Positions 16,472 to 25,501 of a stretch of DNA of 64,000 nt are shown here, piece by piece. The stretch is from Sediminibacterium sp. (GTDB lineage Bacteria > Bacteroidota > Bacteroidia > Chitinophagales > Chitinophagaceae), in contig NZ_JAHVAA010000014.1 in NCBI RefSeq assembly GCF_019264485.1, positions 310,001-374,000 on the forward strand. Direction: 5' to 3'. Made by a program: the position numbers and the translations under genes. Position 1 is the first letter of the stretch, and every line of letters begins with the position of its first letter. The notes under the pieces are model-generated. The model searched no databases. It was not told where the DNA came from and saw nothing but the letters and a program-made list of their open reading frames with translations.

Positions 16472-18244
16472 ATGAAAATACTCCTGCATTATCTCAAACC
16501 TTATAAATGGCTGGTTTTACTGGCTTTGCTGCTGGCAGCGGTTAACCAGACTTTCTCTCTTTTCGATCCTATGATCTTTGGAAAACTCATCGACCAGTTT
16601 GCCAATCACCCAAAAACCAATGCCGATGGCAGTTTGCGTACAGAAAGTCAGTTCATTAATGGCATAATGACCATGCTGCTCCTGCTGGTGGGTACTGCCA
16701 TGGTGAGCCGGATTGCCAAAGCCTTTCAGGACTATACCGTAAATGTGATTATCCAGAAATTTGGCGCCAAAATTTTCACCGACGGATTAAAACATTCCAT
16801 GCGCCTCCCCTACCAGGAATTTGAGGACCAGCGCAGTGGCGAAACCCTTTCTATTTTAACCAAGGTTAGATCAGATACAGAGAAGTTTATTGGCTATGTC
16901 ATCAATGTATTGTTTGGTATTATTGTGAGCGTGGTCTTTGTTTCTATTTATGCCACCAAACTTCACTGGTCCATCATCCCCATTTTCTTAGGTGGCGCTG
17001 TAATGATTGCTTTTGTTACCAACCTGCTGAGTAAGAAAATAAAAATTATACAGAAAACCATTGTAAAAGAAACCACTTCATTGGCAGGTTCTACCACAGA
17101 GAGCTTACGCAATATTGAACTGGTAAAAAGCCTGGGGCTTACCGATCAGGAGGTAAAACGCCTCAATACCAATACCTATAAAATACTTGGCCTCGAACTG
17201 AAGAAAGTAAAGAGTATCCGCTCACTTAGTTTTATTCAGGGCACCATGGTTAATTTCTTACGCCAGGTAATAACTTTCACACTTATGTGGCTTATTTATC
17301 GTGAGGTATTAACCGTTGGACAATTGATTTCACTTCAATTCTATAGTTTCTTCATCTTCGGCCCCCTGCAGGAAATTGGCAGCATCATCATGAGTTATCG
17401 TGAAGCAGAAGCTTCGCTGAATAATTTCCATAACCTGATGGAGAAAAAAGTAGAGCCACGACCCGATCAACCCAAACAGGTGGGATTGATTGAAGAACTG
17501 GAATTTAACCAGGTGGTATTTAAACACCAGACCGCACAATACCGCGCACTCGATGGTATTTCTTTTGATGTTAAGAAAGGAGAAACCATTGCTTTCGTTG
17601 GCCCATCGGGTTCAGGAAAAAGTACACTGGTTAAATTACTGGTAGGCTTATACCGTCCGCAGGAAGGCCATATTTACTATAATAAAGTAAATGGTGCCGA
17701 TATGAATTTTGATGAGCTGCGTAACCAGATTGGTTTTGTTACACAAGACACACAGCTTTTTGCCGGCACCATTAGAGAGAACCTGAGTTTCGTACACCCC
17801 GATGCCAGTGAAGCCGATTTGCTCGAAGCCTTACACAAAGCCAGTTGCGACAACCTGCTCTCCCGCGCCGAAAAAGGTTTAGATACCATGATTGGTGAAG
17901 GCGGATTAAAACTGAGTGGTGGTGAGAAACAACGTTTGTCTATTGCCCGCGCTTTACTCCGTCATCCGCACTTACTCATTTTCGATGAAGCCACTTCTGC
18001 ATTAGACAGTATTACGGAAGAAGAAATTACCAATACCATTCGCCATATCTCCGACGAAAAAGAACAGATAACGGTAATGATTGCCCACCGCCTCAGCACC
18101 ATCATGCATGCCGACCGCATTTATGTTTTGGAAAAAGGGCAGGTAGTAGAAACAGGCAACCACCAAAGCCTGCTCACAGAAAAAGGATTGTATTATGCGA
18201 TGTGGAGACAGCAGATTGGAGAAAGGAAGAATGTGCTAATTTGA
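16472..18244 (+). CDS. ABC transporter, fused permease and ATPase (exporter type)
   Basis: The ATG at 16472 (MKILLHYLKPYKW) is chosen over an upstream TTG at 16442. Of 590 aa, the first 320 or so form a six-helix ABC exporter membrane domain, with a long coupling region (DFQRSGE-like FEDQRSGETLS). The ATPase has Walker A GPSGSGKST, Q-loop QDTQLF, signature LSGGEKQR, Walker B LLIFDEATSALD and H-loop AHRLST. It is a half-transporter that should homodimerise in the inner membrane. Substrate is unknown; MsbA- or lipid-type is one possibility. The last codons are part of repeat family I. Confidence 0.92.
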   Translation: MKILLHYLKPYKWLVLLALLLAAVNQTFSLFDPMIFGKLIDQFANHPKTNADGSLRTESQFINGIMTMLLLLVGTAMVSRIAKAFQDYTVNVIIQKFGAKIFTDGLKHSMRLPYQEFEDQRSGETLSILTKVRSDTEKFIGYVINVLFGIIVSVVFVSIYATKLHWSIIPIFLGGAVMIAFVTNLLSKKIKIIQKTIVKETTSLAGSTTESLRNIELVKSLGLTDQEVKRLNTNTYKILGLELKKVKSIRSLSFIQGTMVNFLRQVITFTLMWLIYREVLTVGQLISLQFYSFFIFGPLQEIGSIIMSYREAEASLNNFHNLMEKKVEPRPDQPKQVGLIEELEFNQVVFKHQTAQYRALDGISFDVKKGETIAFVGPSGSGKSTLVKLLVGLYRPQEGHIYYNKVNGADMNFDELRNQIGFVTQDTQLFAGTIRENLSFVHPDASEADLLEALHKASCDNLLSRAEKGLDTMIGEGGLKLSGGEKQRLSIARALLRHPHLLIFDEATSALDSITEEEITNTIRHISDEKEQITVMIAHRLSTIMHADRIYVLEKGQVVETGNHQSLLTEKGLYYAMWRQQIGERKNVLI

Positions 18245-18342
18245 AAATGTAAGAAGGCTGATATACTAATTGTGTACTTAAGAAATAAAGCCTCCCTCAT
18301 TTCCAAATTTCCAAATTAGCACATTTCCAAATTATCAAATTA
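18230..18342. repeat. Family I inverted repeat (GTGCTAATTTGAAAATG type)
   Basis: The left arm (about 18231-18251) includes the final codons and stop of the ABC gene. The right arm (about 18298-18340) contains two copies of CATTTCCAAATTAGCACATT-like sequence and reaches the stop of the convergent DUF2721 gene. Confidence 0.65.
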
Positions 18343-18783
18343 ATCACGTCCGAATTTCTTACGAAAATATTCAATCACCGATGGGTCTTCCAGGCCTTCA
18401 ATGTCGCTGAGTTCAAGTTCGAGGGCTTTGGTGCTGAGTTGTATTTCGATGAGTGAAAGAAAAAGCGATGAAGCGAAACAAATTAGACTGATGGCAAATA
18501 CCACATTAGCGGCCATCATGTATTGCGTATAAATGAGGTACATACAGATAATACAGCCTAAAAAAGTTATAACACCCAGCGCCTGCATATTTTTTATGAG
18601 CTTTAAACGATAACGCAGGTTTTTAATTTGCCCATGAATAATGTGTTTCTGTTCGTGACTCTGGTATTTATCGTGCAGGCTGCGAATCCTGTTTGATAAA
18701 GAGAGGAAACGATTGGTATAAGCCAGCATGATTAAACTGATGGCAGGGAACAGAAGAGCGGGTGTATTGAGGTTAATCTCCAT
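18340..18783 (-). CDS. DUF2721 family membrane protein
   Basis: The ATG at 18783 (MEINLNTPALLFP) gives the normal N-terminus; the longer frame from 18837 runs into a repeat tract. The 147-aa protein has three hydrophobic helices: residues 8-23 (LLFPAISLIMLAYTNR), about 68-88 and about 93-112, with a charged coiled segment (RIRSLHDKYQSHEQKH) after the first. This is the DUF2721 arrangement. It is an inner-membrane protein of unknown function and stands alone. Confidence 0.8.
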   Translation of the reverse strand: MEINLNTPALLFPAISLIMLAYTNRFLSLSNRIRSLHDKYQSHEQKHIIHGQIKNLRYRLKLIKNMQALGVITFLGCIICMYLIYTQYMMAANVVFAISLICFASSLFLSLIEIQLSTKALELELSDIEGLEDPSVIEYFRKKFGRD

Positions 18784-18794
18784 ACCTAAAATTA

Positions 18795-18969
18795 AGAAAC
18801 AAGGGGGAAGATACAAGCAACAAGTTGCAAGCTTCAAGGAACAGATGCTCTTGTACGAGGGAAAGGTTTGAAAAGTTGTTTGCTTATGAATTGATGTATT
18901 GCCACTGAAGGCACAGAAATTTTCTCAAATGAGTCCTCTGGACAGTGTCTCTGTGCCTTCAGTGGCAAT
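18795..18969. repeat. Family E tract plus perfect 20-bp inverted repeat
   Basis: 18795-18842 is a family E word tract (AAGATACAAGCAACAAG). At 18898-18917 ATTGCCACTGAAGGCACAGA is matched exactly in reverse complement at 18950-18969, with a 32-nt loop. The structure sits just beyond the stop codon of the TonB receptor that ends at 18981 on the minus strand, so it could terminate it. Confidence 0.75.
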
Positions 18970-18980
18970 CAATATTTATG

Positions 18981-21392
18981 TTACAGCTTAAACCCAATTG
19001 GTACATTCAGTTTCAAACTGAAATTTCTGCCCATGTTGAATACACCTGTTCTGCCGGTGGCATTATTGGCATCGGTGTACTTGAGTCTGCTTAAATGGTT
19101 CTGGTAAGCTACATCGGTAATATTGTTCAACCCAATGTGCAGACTGAACAGTGTTTTGCCTTTGTGTAATACATCGGTTCCTGCGCCAATATTAAACAGT
19201 GTATAACCATCGGTTACTGTTTCTGTATTGTAGCCGGTAAAAATGCGGTTCTGTCTGCTCACATTATCCAGCTCTGCCTTGAAGTATAAATTACCCAGGC
19301 CTTTACCAGCTTTTTTGAAATCGGCCCGCAGCTCGCTTTGTAAACGGGGTGATGGAATGAATGGTAAACGGTTACTGCCGTCAATGAGCTGACCAAACTG
19401 ACCCATTACCAGTGAGAAACTGTTTTCAAAATGCAACCAGTCTAAGGGATGCGGGTGTAAATCAATATTCATTTCAAAACCGGCGAGTGAGGCGCCAGAC
19501 TGTCTGAATTTAAATGCTGTTACATCGGTTCCATCTACATTTACCAATGAATCGCCACCAGCCGCTGCTGTTAACTTACCATAAAAAATATAATGCTGAA
19601 TACGGTTATAAAAACCATTGAAGTTGATACTTACATGTTCTGAATTAATTTCCACACCCGCATCAAACTGTAAGGATGTTTCTGTTTTCAGGTTGGTATC
19701 ACCAAATTCGTAACGATCGGTTCCTTCGTGAACGCCATTGCTCGCGAGTTCAGAAACCGTGGGTGCCCTATAACCCCGGGCTACATTCAGTTTCAAAGTA
19801 ACATCGTTGTTTGCATTATAACTCAACCCAACACTACCGCTGAAATTGCTGAAGTTTTTAGTGAAGCCGGTAAACTTTACTTCTGTTCCTTCCGTAAAAC
19901 CTTTTCCGGTTACACGTCTGTAATCGCCTCTTATACCCCCGCTCAGTGTAAGGTTTTGCTGAAATGTTTTTTTGGTATAAATAAATGCACCTGCATCGAA
20001 CTGATTGTATTCGGGAATGAGTACTTCTTCTGCCAGGTTTTTATTTTGCTGGAACATACCATTTACACCATAGGCTGTTCTCCATCCATTTTTTTCTGCT
20101 GCATGGTACTGGATATTATAGTTAACTGTTTTCAGATCGAAATACAGTTCAGGAACAGTTGGCGCATCAGGATCGCCGAGTTCTTTTCGCTGGTTGCGCT
20201 GAAAACCAATATTCATGGCCAGTCTGCCCGAACCCACAGCAATATTATTATCTGATGCAATTTTAAAATGATTGATGTTTTGTCCGGGTGTATAAAACTG
20301 GCGGCTGTTCAGTTCATCATTGGTGGCAACCCTTTCTGCCGGCGATTCAGGAAAAATAAGGAAGGCTCCGGAAGCTATGTCTCTGGCACCTTCTACCACA
20401 CCTAATTGCTGGTTAAAACTGCTGATGAGCAAATGACTGTATCCCCATGATTTATTGATACCGAGATAACCACCGAAATTATTTTCTTTGAAACGGCTGT
20501 TGAAAACCCGGCCATCGTATTTATTACGGTAATCTGCAGCCGATTTACTGGTACCATAGATATTCCAGTTAAAACCCGATTTATCGTGAGCCGCCAGGTT
20601 GGCACTAATGGCGCGCAATCCGTTGTTATCATTAAAAGCACTCATCAGGTTACCTTTTGCCGTACCCTGTTCAACAGGAATATTGGTAATGAGGTGTAGT
20701 ACACCCGCCATGGCATCGCTACCATATAATAAAGAAGCCGGCCCTTTTAACACTTCTGCACGCTGCAAACTGTATTCATCTATTTCAATACCATGTTCAT
20801 CGCCCCACTGTTGTCCTTCCTGGCGAATACCATCGTGTATAGTAACCACCCTGTTATAACCCAGACCCCTGATAACAGGTTTGGAGATGGCCGGACCCGT
20901 AGATAATCCTGAAACACCAGGCACCAGTTTACCCAAAGCATCAATAATATTAGTGGAAGAAGACCTGAGCATATCGCTCCGCTTGATGATGGATACCGGC
21001 TGTGCCGATTGTTTTACTTTGGTAGCAGATGCCACCCCGGTTACAGTTACCGCATCGTGTTCTGCATACGTTTCTTTCAAGGTAAAAACATGGGAAATAT
21101 TCTCCGCAATCGTCATCACTTCCAGGTGGCTGGCATATCCCTGGAAAGATATTTCTACTAAGTATTTACCCACAGGTACTTCGGGTGTGGTAAACTGACC
21201 ATCTATTCCCGCCACGGTTCCTGTACGTGCTTCATGAATATAAATAGCTGCACCGGGTAAAGGCAACCCCTTTATGTCTACCACTTTACCCGATAGTTTT
21301 GCTTTGGGCGGAACTGTTGCCGGCATGGCCGAAACCCATGCTGCTACCAACAAAAGCACCGCAACCATCATGTATCTGAATGATCTGTTCAT
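18981..21392 (-). CDS. TonB-dependent receptor with N-terminal carboxypeptidase-like domain
   Basis: The 803-aa outer-membrane receptor has a signal peptide (RYMMVAVLLLVAAWVSA). A CarboxypepD_reg-like domain (about 32-105; LSGKVVDIKGLPLPGAAIYI...SFQGY) leads to a plug (ALGKLVPGVSG, KPVIRGLGYNRVV, DGIRQEGQQWGDEHGIEIDEYS, KGPASLLYGSDAMAG). The barrel ends in NVPIGFKL. The DEHGIEID segment resembles metal- or siderophore-type plugs (ZnuD-like). No SusD partner is adjacent, so a glycan role is unlikely. Ligand is unknown. Confidence 0.88.
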   Translation of the reverse strand: MNRSFRYMMVAVLLLVAAWVSAMPATVPPKAKLSGKVVDIKGLPLPGAAIYIHEARTGTVAGIDGQFTTPEVPVGKYLVEISFQGYASHLEVMTIAENISHVFTLKETYAEHDAVTVTGVASATKVKQSAQPVSIIKRSDMLRSSSTNIIDALGKLVPGVSGLSTGPAISKPVIRGLGYNRVVTIHDGIRQEGQQWGDEHGIEIDEYSLQRAEVLKGPASLLYGSDAMAGVLHLITNIPVEQGTAKGNLMSAFNDNNGLRAISANLAAHDKSGFNWNIYGTSKSAADYRNKYDGRVFNSRFKENNFGGYLGINKSWGYSHLLISSFNQQLGVVEGARDIASGAFLIFPESPAERVATNDELNSRQFYTPGQNINHFKIASDNNIAVGSGRLAMNIGFQRNQRKELGDPDAPTVPELYFDLKTVNYNIQYHAAEKNGWRTAYGVNGMFQQNKNLAEEVLIPEYNQFDAGAFIYTKKTFQQNLTLSGGIRGDYRRVTGKGFTEGTEVKFTGFTKNFSNFSGSVGLSYNANNDVTLKLNVARGYRAPTVSELASNGVHEGTDRYEFGDTNLKTETSLQFDAGVEINSEHVSINFNGFYNRIQHYIFYGKLTAAAGGDSLVNVDGTDVTAFKFRQSGASLAGFEMNIDLHPHPLDWLHFENSFSLVMGQFGQLIDGSNRLPFIPSPRLQSELRADFKKAGKGLGNLYFKAELDNVSRQNRIFTGYNTETVTDGYTLFNIGAGTDVLHKGKTLFSLHIGLNNITDVAYQNHLSRLKYTDANNATGRTGVFNMGRNFSLKLNVPIGFKL

Positions 21393-21476
21393 ACTATATA
21401 TTTTTGCTACTCTGTTGCAAATATATAGCTCAGATTCAAAAATTACATCATTGTTGCAAAAAATTCGCCGATTTTT

Positions 21477-23048
21477 TTATCGCACTTTAATCATGGTACG
21501 TACCTGCTGTATGGTCATGTTCTGGTAACGGGCATAATAAATGCCTGGTGGCAGTCGGGAGCCATCAAATACCACATTATAATTGCCCGCCTCATATTCC
21601 CGGTCGGTTAAACTGGCTATTACCCTCCCCATAGTGTCCATTACCTGGATGAGTGTATGTCCACCAGCCGTTTTAAAACTGATATTGGTGCTATTGGTAA
21701 ACGGATTGGGATAGTTGGTCACAAAACTTTCGCCCGAAAGGTTAACCGATTTATTACAGGCCAGTGAATTGATGATGGGTAAGGTCTGAAAATTTTTCAG
21801 CATAATCTGGTCGAGGTCTTTGGCATCTACACATAACCATTTGTTGAGCAGTGTGGCGTACACACTTCTGAAATCGTACTGAAAAGGAAGGTTATCGTTA
21901 AAGCTGGCGGTTACAGGTATATTGGGTGTATCGCCAATTACACTGGCATCCACATTTTTCCCAAACACAAACATAGGTGCGGCAGAACCGTGGTCGGTAC
22001 CAATACTGCCATTGCTTTTTATTCTTCTTCCAAACTCAGAAAAAGTCATACCAATTACCCGCTCTTCTACTTTCTGCAATTTCAGGTCATCCTGAAAAGC
22101 TTTGATCGAATCGCTCACATTCTTTAAAAGGTTGGCATGTGAACCTGTGGTAGTGTCGGTTGAATTTACCTGTGCGGAATGTGTATCGAAACCACCATAA
22201 CTCACCATATAAATTCTTGTCTTCAATCCACCTGCAATCAATCTCGCTACAATCTTTAATTGTGATGCCAGTGAGTTATTGGGGTATTCTGCCTGCTGTG
22301 TAACTTTTGCGGATGCTGCTTTTATACTCTCCGCATATTCAGTTGTTTGCTGTGCCACCTGTCTGATATAAGTAAGCTCTTTTCCTGCCGGTGTATTTGG
22401 TGCAGGATCCTGTACACCACTGATGAGGTTATAAAAATTATTGGGGTTCGATATACTCATGCCCATACTCACCGCCGGACCCTGTAAAGCCAGCGATGTA
22501 GTAGACCCAATCTGTATGGCCAGCGGATCGGGCATGGTACTGTTGGGATATCCATTCGGGAAATTGGGATACTCATAACTCAGGTAACGGCCGGTCCATC
22601 CACTGTTTACTACTTCCTTGCTGTCGCTTGCACTCATCCAGATATCCGTTGCGCGAAAATGAGAGAAATTAGGTTGCGGATAACCTACCGAATGAATAAC
22701 ACTCATCTTACCGTCGTTAAACAATGCCTGCATACCCGTCATGGACGGATGTAAACCCACTTTATCTGTTCCGGTTAGGTTCAACACTTTTTGCTGGGGG
22801 ATATACATATTGGAGCGGGCCCTGATATAGTTGGGAAAATATTCCAGCGGAATTACTGTATTCAAACCATCATTACCCCCATTCAATTGAACAATCACGA
22901 GTACATGATCTGTTTCGGTAGTTGGTGGAAACAAGCCCTGCATGAGTAAAGATTCTGCACCAAATGCCTTCACCGTCATACCATTGATCAGTGAGGGCAG
23001 CATTACACCTGCGGGCACTGAATTGCGTAAAAAATCCCTTCTTCTCAT
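21477..23048 (-). CDS. DUF1501 protein with T9SS C-terminal sorting domain
   Basis: The 523-aa protein begins MRRRDFLRNSVPAGV, a twin-arginine-like signal as usual for DUF1501. The DUF1501 core carries LVIVQLNGGNDGLNTVIPL, HSVGYPQPNFSHFRATDIW, SYGGFDTHSAQ and GMTFSEFGRRIKSNGSIGTDHG. From about residue 445 is a type A T9SS sorting domain: NYPNPFTNSTNISF, VMDTMGRV, YNVVFDGSRLPPGIYYAR, terminal MIKVR. It should therefore be secreted or surface-anchored through the GldKLMN machine. It follows the DUF1800 gene by 12 nt. Biochemical role is unknown; the fold is alkaline-phosphatase/sulfatase-like. Confidence 0.88.
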   Translation of the reverse strand: MRRRDFLRNSVPAGVMLPSLINGMTVKAFGAESLLMQGLFPPTTETDHVLVIVQLNGGNDGLNTVIPLEYFPNYIRARSNMYIPQQKVLNLTGTDKVGLHPSMTGMQALFNDGKMSVIHSVGYPQPNFSHFRATDIWMSASDSKEVVNSGWTGRYLSYEYPNFPNGYPNSTMPDPLAIQIGSTTSLALQGPAVSMGMSISNPNNFYNLISGVQDPAPNTPAGKELTYIRQVAQQTTEYAESIKAASAKVTQQAEYPNNSLASQLKIVARLIAGGLKTRIYMVSYGGFDTHSAQVNSTDTTTGSHANLLKNVSDSIKAFQDDLKLQKVEERVIGMTFSEFGRRIKSNGSIGTDHGSAAPMFVFGKNVDASVIGDTPNIPVTASFNDNLPFQYDFRSVYATLLNKWLCVDAKDLDQIMLKNFQTLPIINSLACNKSVNLSGESFVTNYPNPFTNSTNISFKTAGGHTLIQVMDTMGRVIASLTDREYEAGNYNVVFDGSRLPPGIYYARYQNMTIQQVRTMIKVR

Positions 23049-23060
23049 AATGTTCAGGTT

Positions 23061-24719
23061 TTAGGCGAGTTGGTACTCGGCGAGATTCATTAAATATTTG
23101 ATGAGATCGCGTATATAGTTGCGTACCGTTGTGGTATTGGCCATATCGCCCGGATTATTGATGAACTGATCCCAGGCATTGGTCCAGTAATAATCCTGCG
23201 ACTGTCCGCCCAGCAGTATATCTTTTTTTATCTGTGCCTTTGATGTATCAGACAAATCAATCCGGTACATGAGTTTGGTGAAATCATTAATCAATTGATT
23301 GGGATCGCCGGGATTGCTGAATGTTTTTGCCAGTTCGGCACCATCAATCACCATTTTTGCACCGGCAAATGTGTAACCATTCATCACCATGGTATCGGTA
23401 AACTGGTTGCGTTTGGGAAGTGTATCGCTGTTGATCCACATTTCATAAAACTGTGGTTCCTGGTAATAGGCTTTCCATCCACTCACATCGGGCGGATCGC
23501 CAATATTCTGCTGGAGATTGGAAGCCTGGTTCACGAGATAATTCCAGTGCCCATAATTGGTGATATAATCAGTATCCGGTTGAAATGGAATCTCGAATTC
23601 ACGACAGACACCCACCACTAAATCAACCGGACTTTTTATCTGGCATCCTCGCGAAAGGATATCAAAAAAATGTTCGCTCATCAGCAGGGTACGTAATACC
23701 GGAGCCACTTCATAATTGGCGTTGCGGAATATAACTGCCAATGGTTTGATAATATTATTCTCTACTGTTTCATCAATATCATAATATACCAGCCAGCGAT
23801 AAAACCTGCGACACATATATTCTGCCACTTCGTTGGTGGCGAAAATCATATTGAGCATGGCATCCAGTTCTTCCTCCCCTGCAGTGGGTCCATTTTTTCC
23901 GGTGATCACCGTATTGTTATAGAAAGAAGAAAACTGTTTGTCTTTTTTATCATGGCGGTTATTATCGTAAAAGGAAGAAATGGTATTGGCATTATTTCTC
24001 CACCCGGTTAGTACCCTGGCCGACTCCTGTACATCTTCTTCGGTGTATTGCGAACCGGGGCCTTTACCACAACAAAAAAGTTCCTGCAACTCACGCCCAT
24101 AGTTTTCATCGGGCGCCACAGCCTGGTTTAGTTGTCCGTTGAGGTATACCAGCATAGCGGGATCAAGTGTAACGGCTTTTACCAGCGCTTTAAAATTTCC
24201 CAGGGCATAACTGCGTAACAATGCATGGTGCTTATACAGAAACTGTGCGTTGATATCGGTACTTTCTGTAGCGAAATGATTATGCCAGAACAGGGTCATT
24301 TTTTCCCGCAGGTTTCTGTCTTGTTTAATCATCAGTCCCATCCACCATTTTTTAAAAGAGGCCCTGCGTAGGCTACCCACCGTTCCGTCGTTATTGGGGT
24401 CGTTTACCCAGGTGTCGCCCTGCAGAATATTGGTATCGGGTGTGGTGGCGTTGGCAGGTGTGGTATATTCTTTTACGGGTGGTGCGGGTGCATCGGGAGG
24501 AATGGTTAACAAAGCATCTACGGCCTGGGCACAGGTGAGCGATTGAAAATAAGCGATATCGCTTCGTTTGGCTCCAAAAAGGGCCCGTTTGAGCAGGTGA
24601 ATTACTTCTGCCTCCGTCCACGGACCAGTATAGGGCGCCAGACCTGTTGTGGGTGGAGGTATATCATCCAATACCGTTTTGGGAGGGGTTATTGGCTTCA
24701 GGGTAGCTATGTCTTCCAT
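23061..24719 (-). CDS. DUF1800 family protein
   Basis: The 552-aa protein shows the DUF1800 pattern: WTEAEVIHLLKRALFGAKRSDIAYF near residue 35, KMTLFWHNHFATES, LDPAMLVYLNGQLNQAVAPDENYGRELQELFCCGKG, VLTGWR, and NDPPDVSGWKAYY-like GDPPDVSGW. It is the usual operon partner of DUF1501 proteins. No obvious N-terminal signal peptide is visible from the ATG at 24719, so localisation is uncertain. Function is unknown; partnership in an exported complex is inferred from the conserved gene pair. Confidence 0.88.
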   Translation of the reverse strand: MEDIATLKPITPPKTVLDDIPPPTTGLAPYTGPWTEAEVIHLLKRALFGAKRSDIAYFQSLTCAQAVDALLTIPPDAPAPPVKEYTTPANATTPDTNILQGDTWVNDPNNDGTVGSLRRASFKKWWMGLMIKQDRNLREKMTLFWHNHFATESTDINAQFLYKHHALLRSYALGNFKALVKAVTLDPAMLVYLNGQLNQAVAPDENYGRELQELFCCGKGPGSQYTEEDVQESARVLTGWRNNANTISSFYDNNRHDKKDKQFSSFYNNTVITGKNGPTAGEEELDAMLNMIFATNEVAEYMCRRFYRWLVYYDIDETVENNIIKPLAVIFRNANYEVAPVLRTLLMSEHFFDILSRGCQIKSPVDLVVGVCREFEIPFQPDTDYITNYGHWNYLVNQASNLQQNIGDPPDVSGWKAYYQEPQFYEMWINSDTLPKRNQFTDTMVMNGYTFAGAKMVIDGAELAKTFSNPGDPNQLINDFTKLMYRIDLSDTSKAQIKKDILLGGQSQDYYWTNAWDQFINNPGDMANTTTVRNYIRDLIKYLMNLAEYQLA

Positions 24720-24877
24720 ATGCAGGTTTTATATAGGATTGTGAGAATCAGCTTCTTAGGTTAAATTATCCATTTTTACCCGAAATTCCTCCGTTCACCA
24801 GCCGAATTAATCCTCACTTAATATTTACACAGATACAATTCCGTTACGCAATGCAGCATCGGAAGGTAAAATATGTC

Positions 24878-24903
24878 TATATTTAGGGTAAACTATTTTA
24901 CCC
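24878..24903 (+). promoter_or_regulatory. Candidate promoter and 7-bp inverted repeat before ECF sigma gene
   Basis: TATATTTA (24878-24885) resembles the TAnnTTTG -7 element. It abuts GGGTAAA-ctat-TTTACCC (24886-24903), a perfect inverted repeat ending 4 nt before the ATG at 24908. A repressor site or leader hairpin is possible. Confidence 0.4.
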
Positions 24904-24907
24904 CTTC

Positions 24908-25489
24908 ATGACGGAGCAGGCTATTATCGCAGGCTGTTTACAAAACGACGCTGCCGCTCAGCGCGAGTTGTATAACCGGTTCAGCCCAAAAATGCTGAGT
25001 GTGTGTTACCGTTTTGCACCCAACCGCGAAGATGCGGAAGATATGTTGCAGGAAGGGTTCATTAAAGTATTTACCCAGATACATACGTTTCAGAACAAAG
25101 GCGCATTTGAAGGATGGATCAGGCGTATCATTGTTCATACCTGTATCAACTTTCTGAAGAAACATAAAAAGTTCAATGAAAGTCTGGATATCAGTTATGC
25201 CAATACGGTACATGTAAGGGAAGAAACAGTACCATCTATTATGCAGGCCCGTCAGATCATTGAATGCATACGTTTATTACCTGTAGGTTACAGAACGGTT
25301 TTAAACCTCTATGCATTGGAAGGGTATAGTCATAAAGAAATAGGCATTATGCTCGACATAGAGGAAAGTACCAGCCGCAGCCAGTACACCCGTGCCAAAG
25401 CGATGCTTGAAAATATTTTGATCCGTAAAAAGATCATCGAAGGACCAAAAAAGGATTTTCAGTGGCTTGCCGCTTTTAATAAATCGTAG
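24908..25489 (+). CDS. ECF-type RNA polymerase sigma factor
   Basis: The 193-aa sigma-70 family protein has region 2 at about residues 10-85 (LYNRFSPKMLSVCYRFAPNREDAEDMLQEGFIKVF, GAFEGWIRRI) and region 4 at about 115-170 (IRLLPVGYRTVLNLYALEGYSHKEIGIMLDIEESTSRSQYTRAKAML). It is followed 12 nt later by a one-helix membrane protein that may be its regulator. It is divergent from the DUF1800/DUF1501 pair, which could be a target. Confidence 0.92.
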   Translation: MTEQAIIAGCLQNDAAAQRELYNRFSPKMLSVCYRFAPNREDAEDMLQEGFIKVFTQIHTFQNKGAFEGWIRRIIVHTCINFLKKHKKFNESLDISYANTVHVREETVPSIMQARQIIECIRLLPVGYRTVLNLYALEGYSHKEIGIMLDIEESTSRSQYTRAKAMLENILIRKKIIEGPKKDFQWLAAFNKS

Positions 25490-25501
25490 CCGCTGTTTGT
25501 T

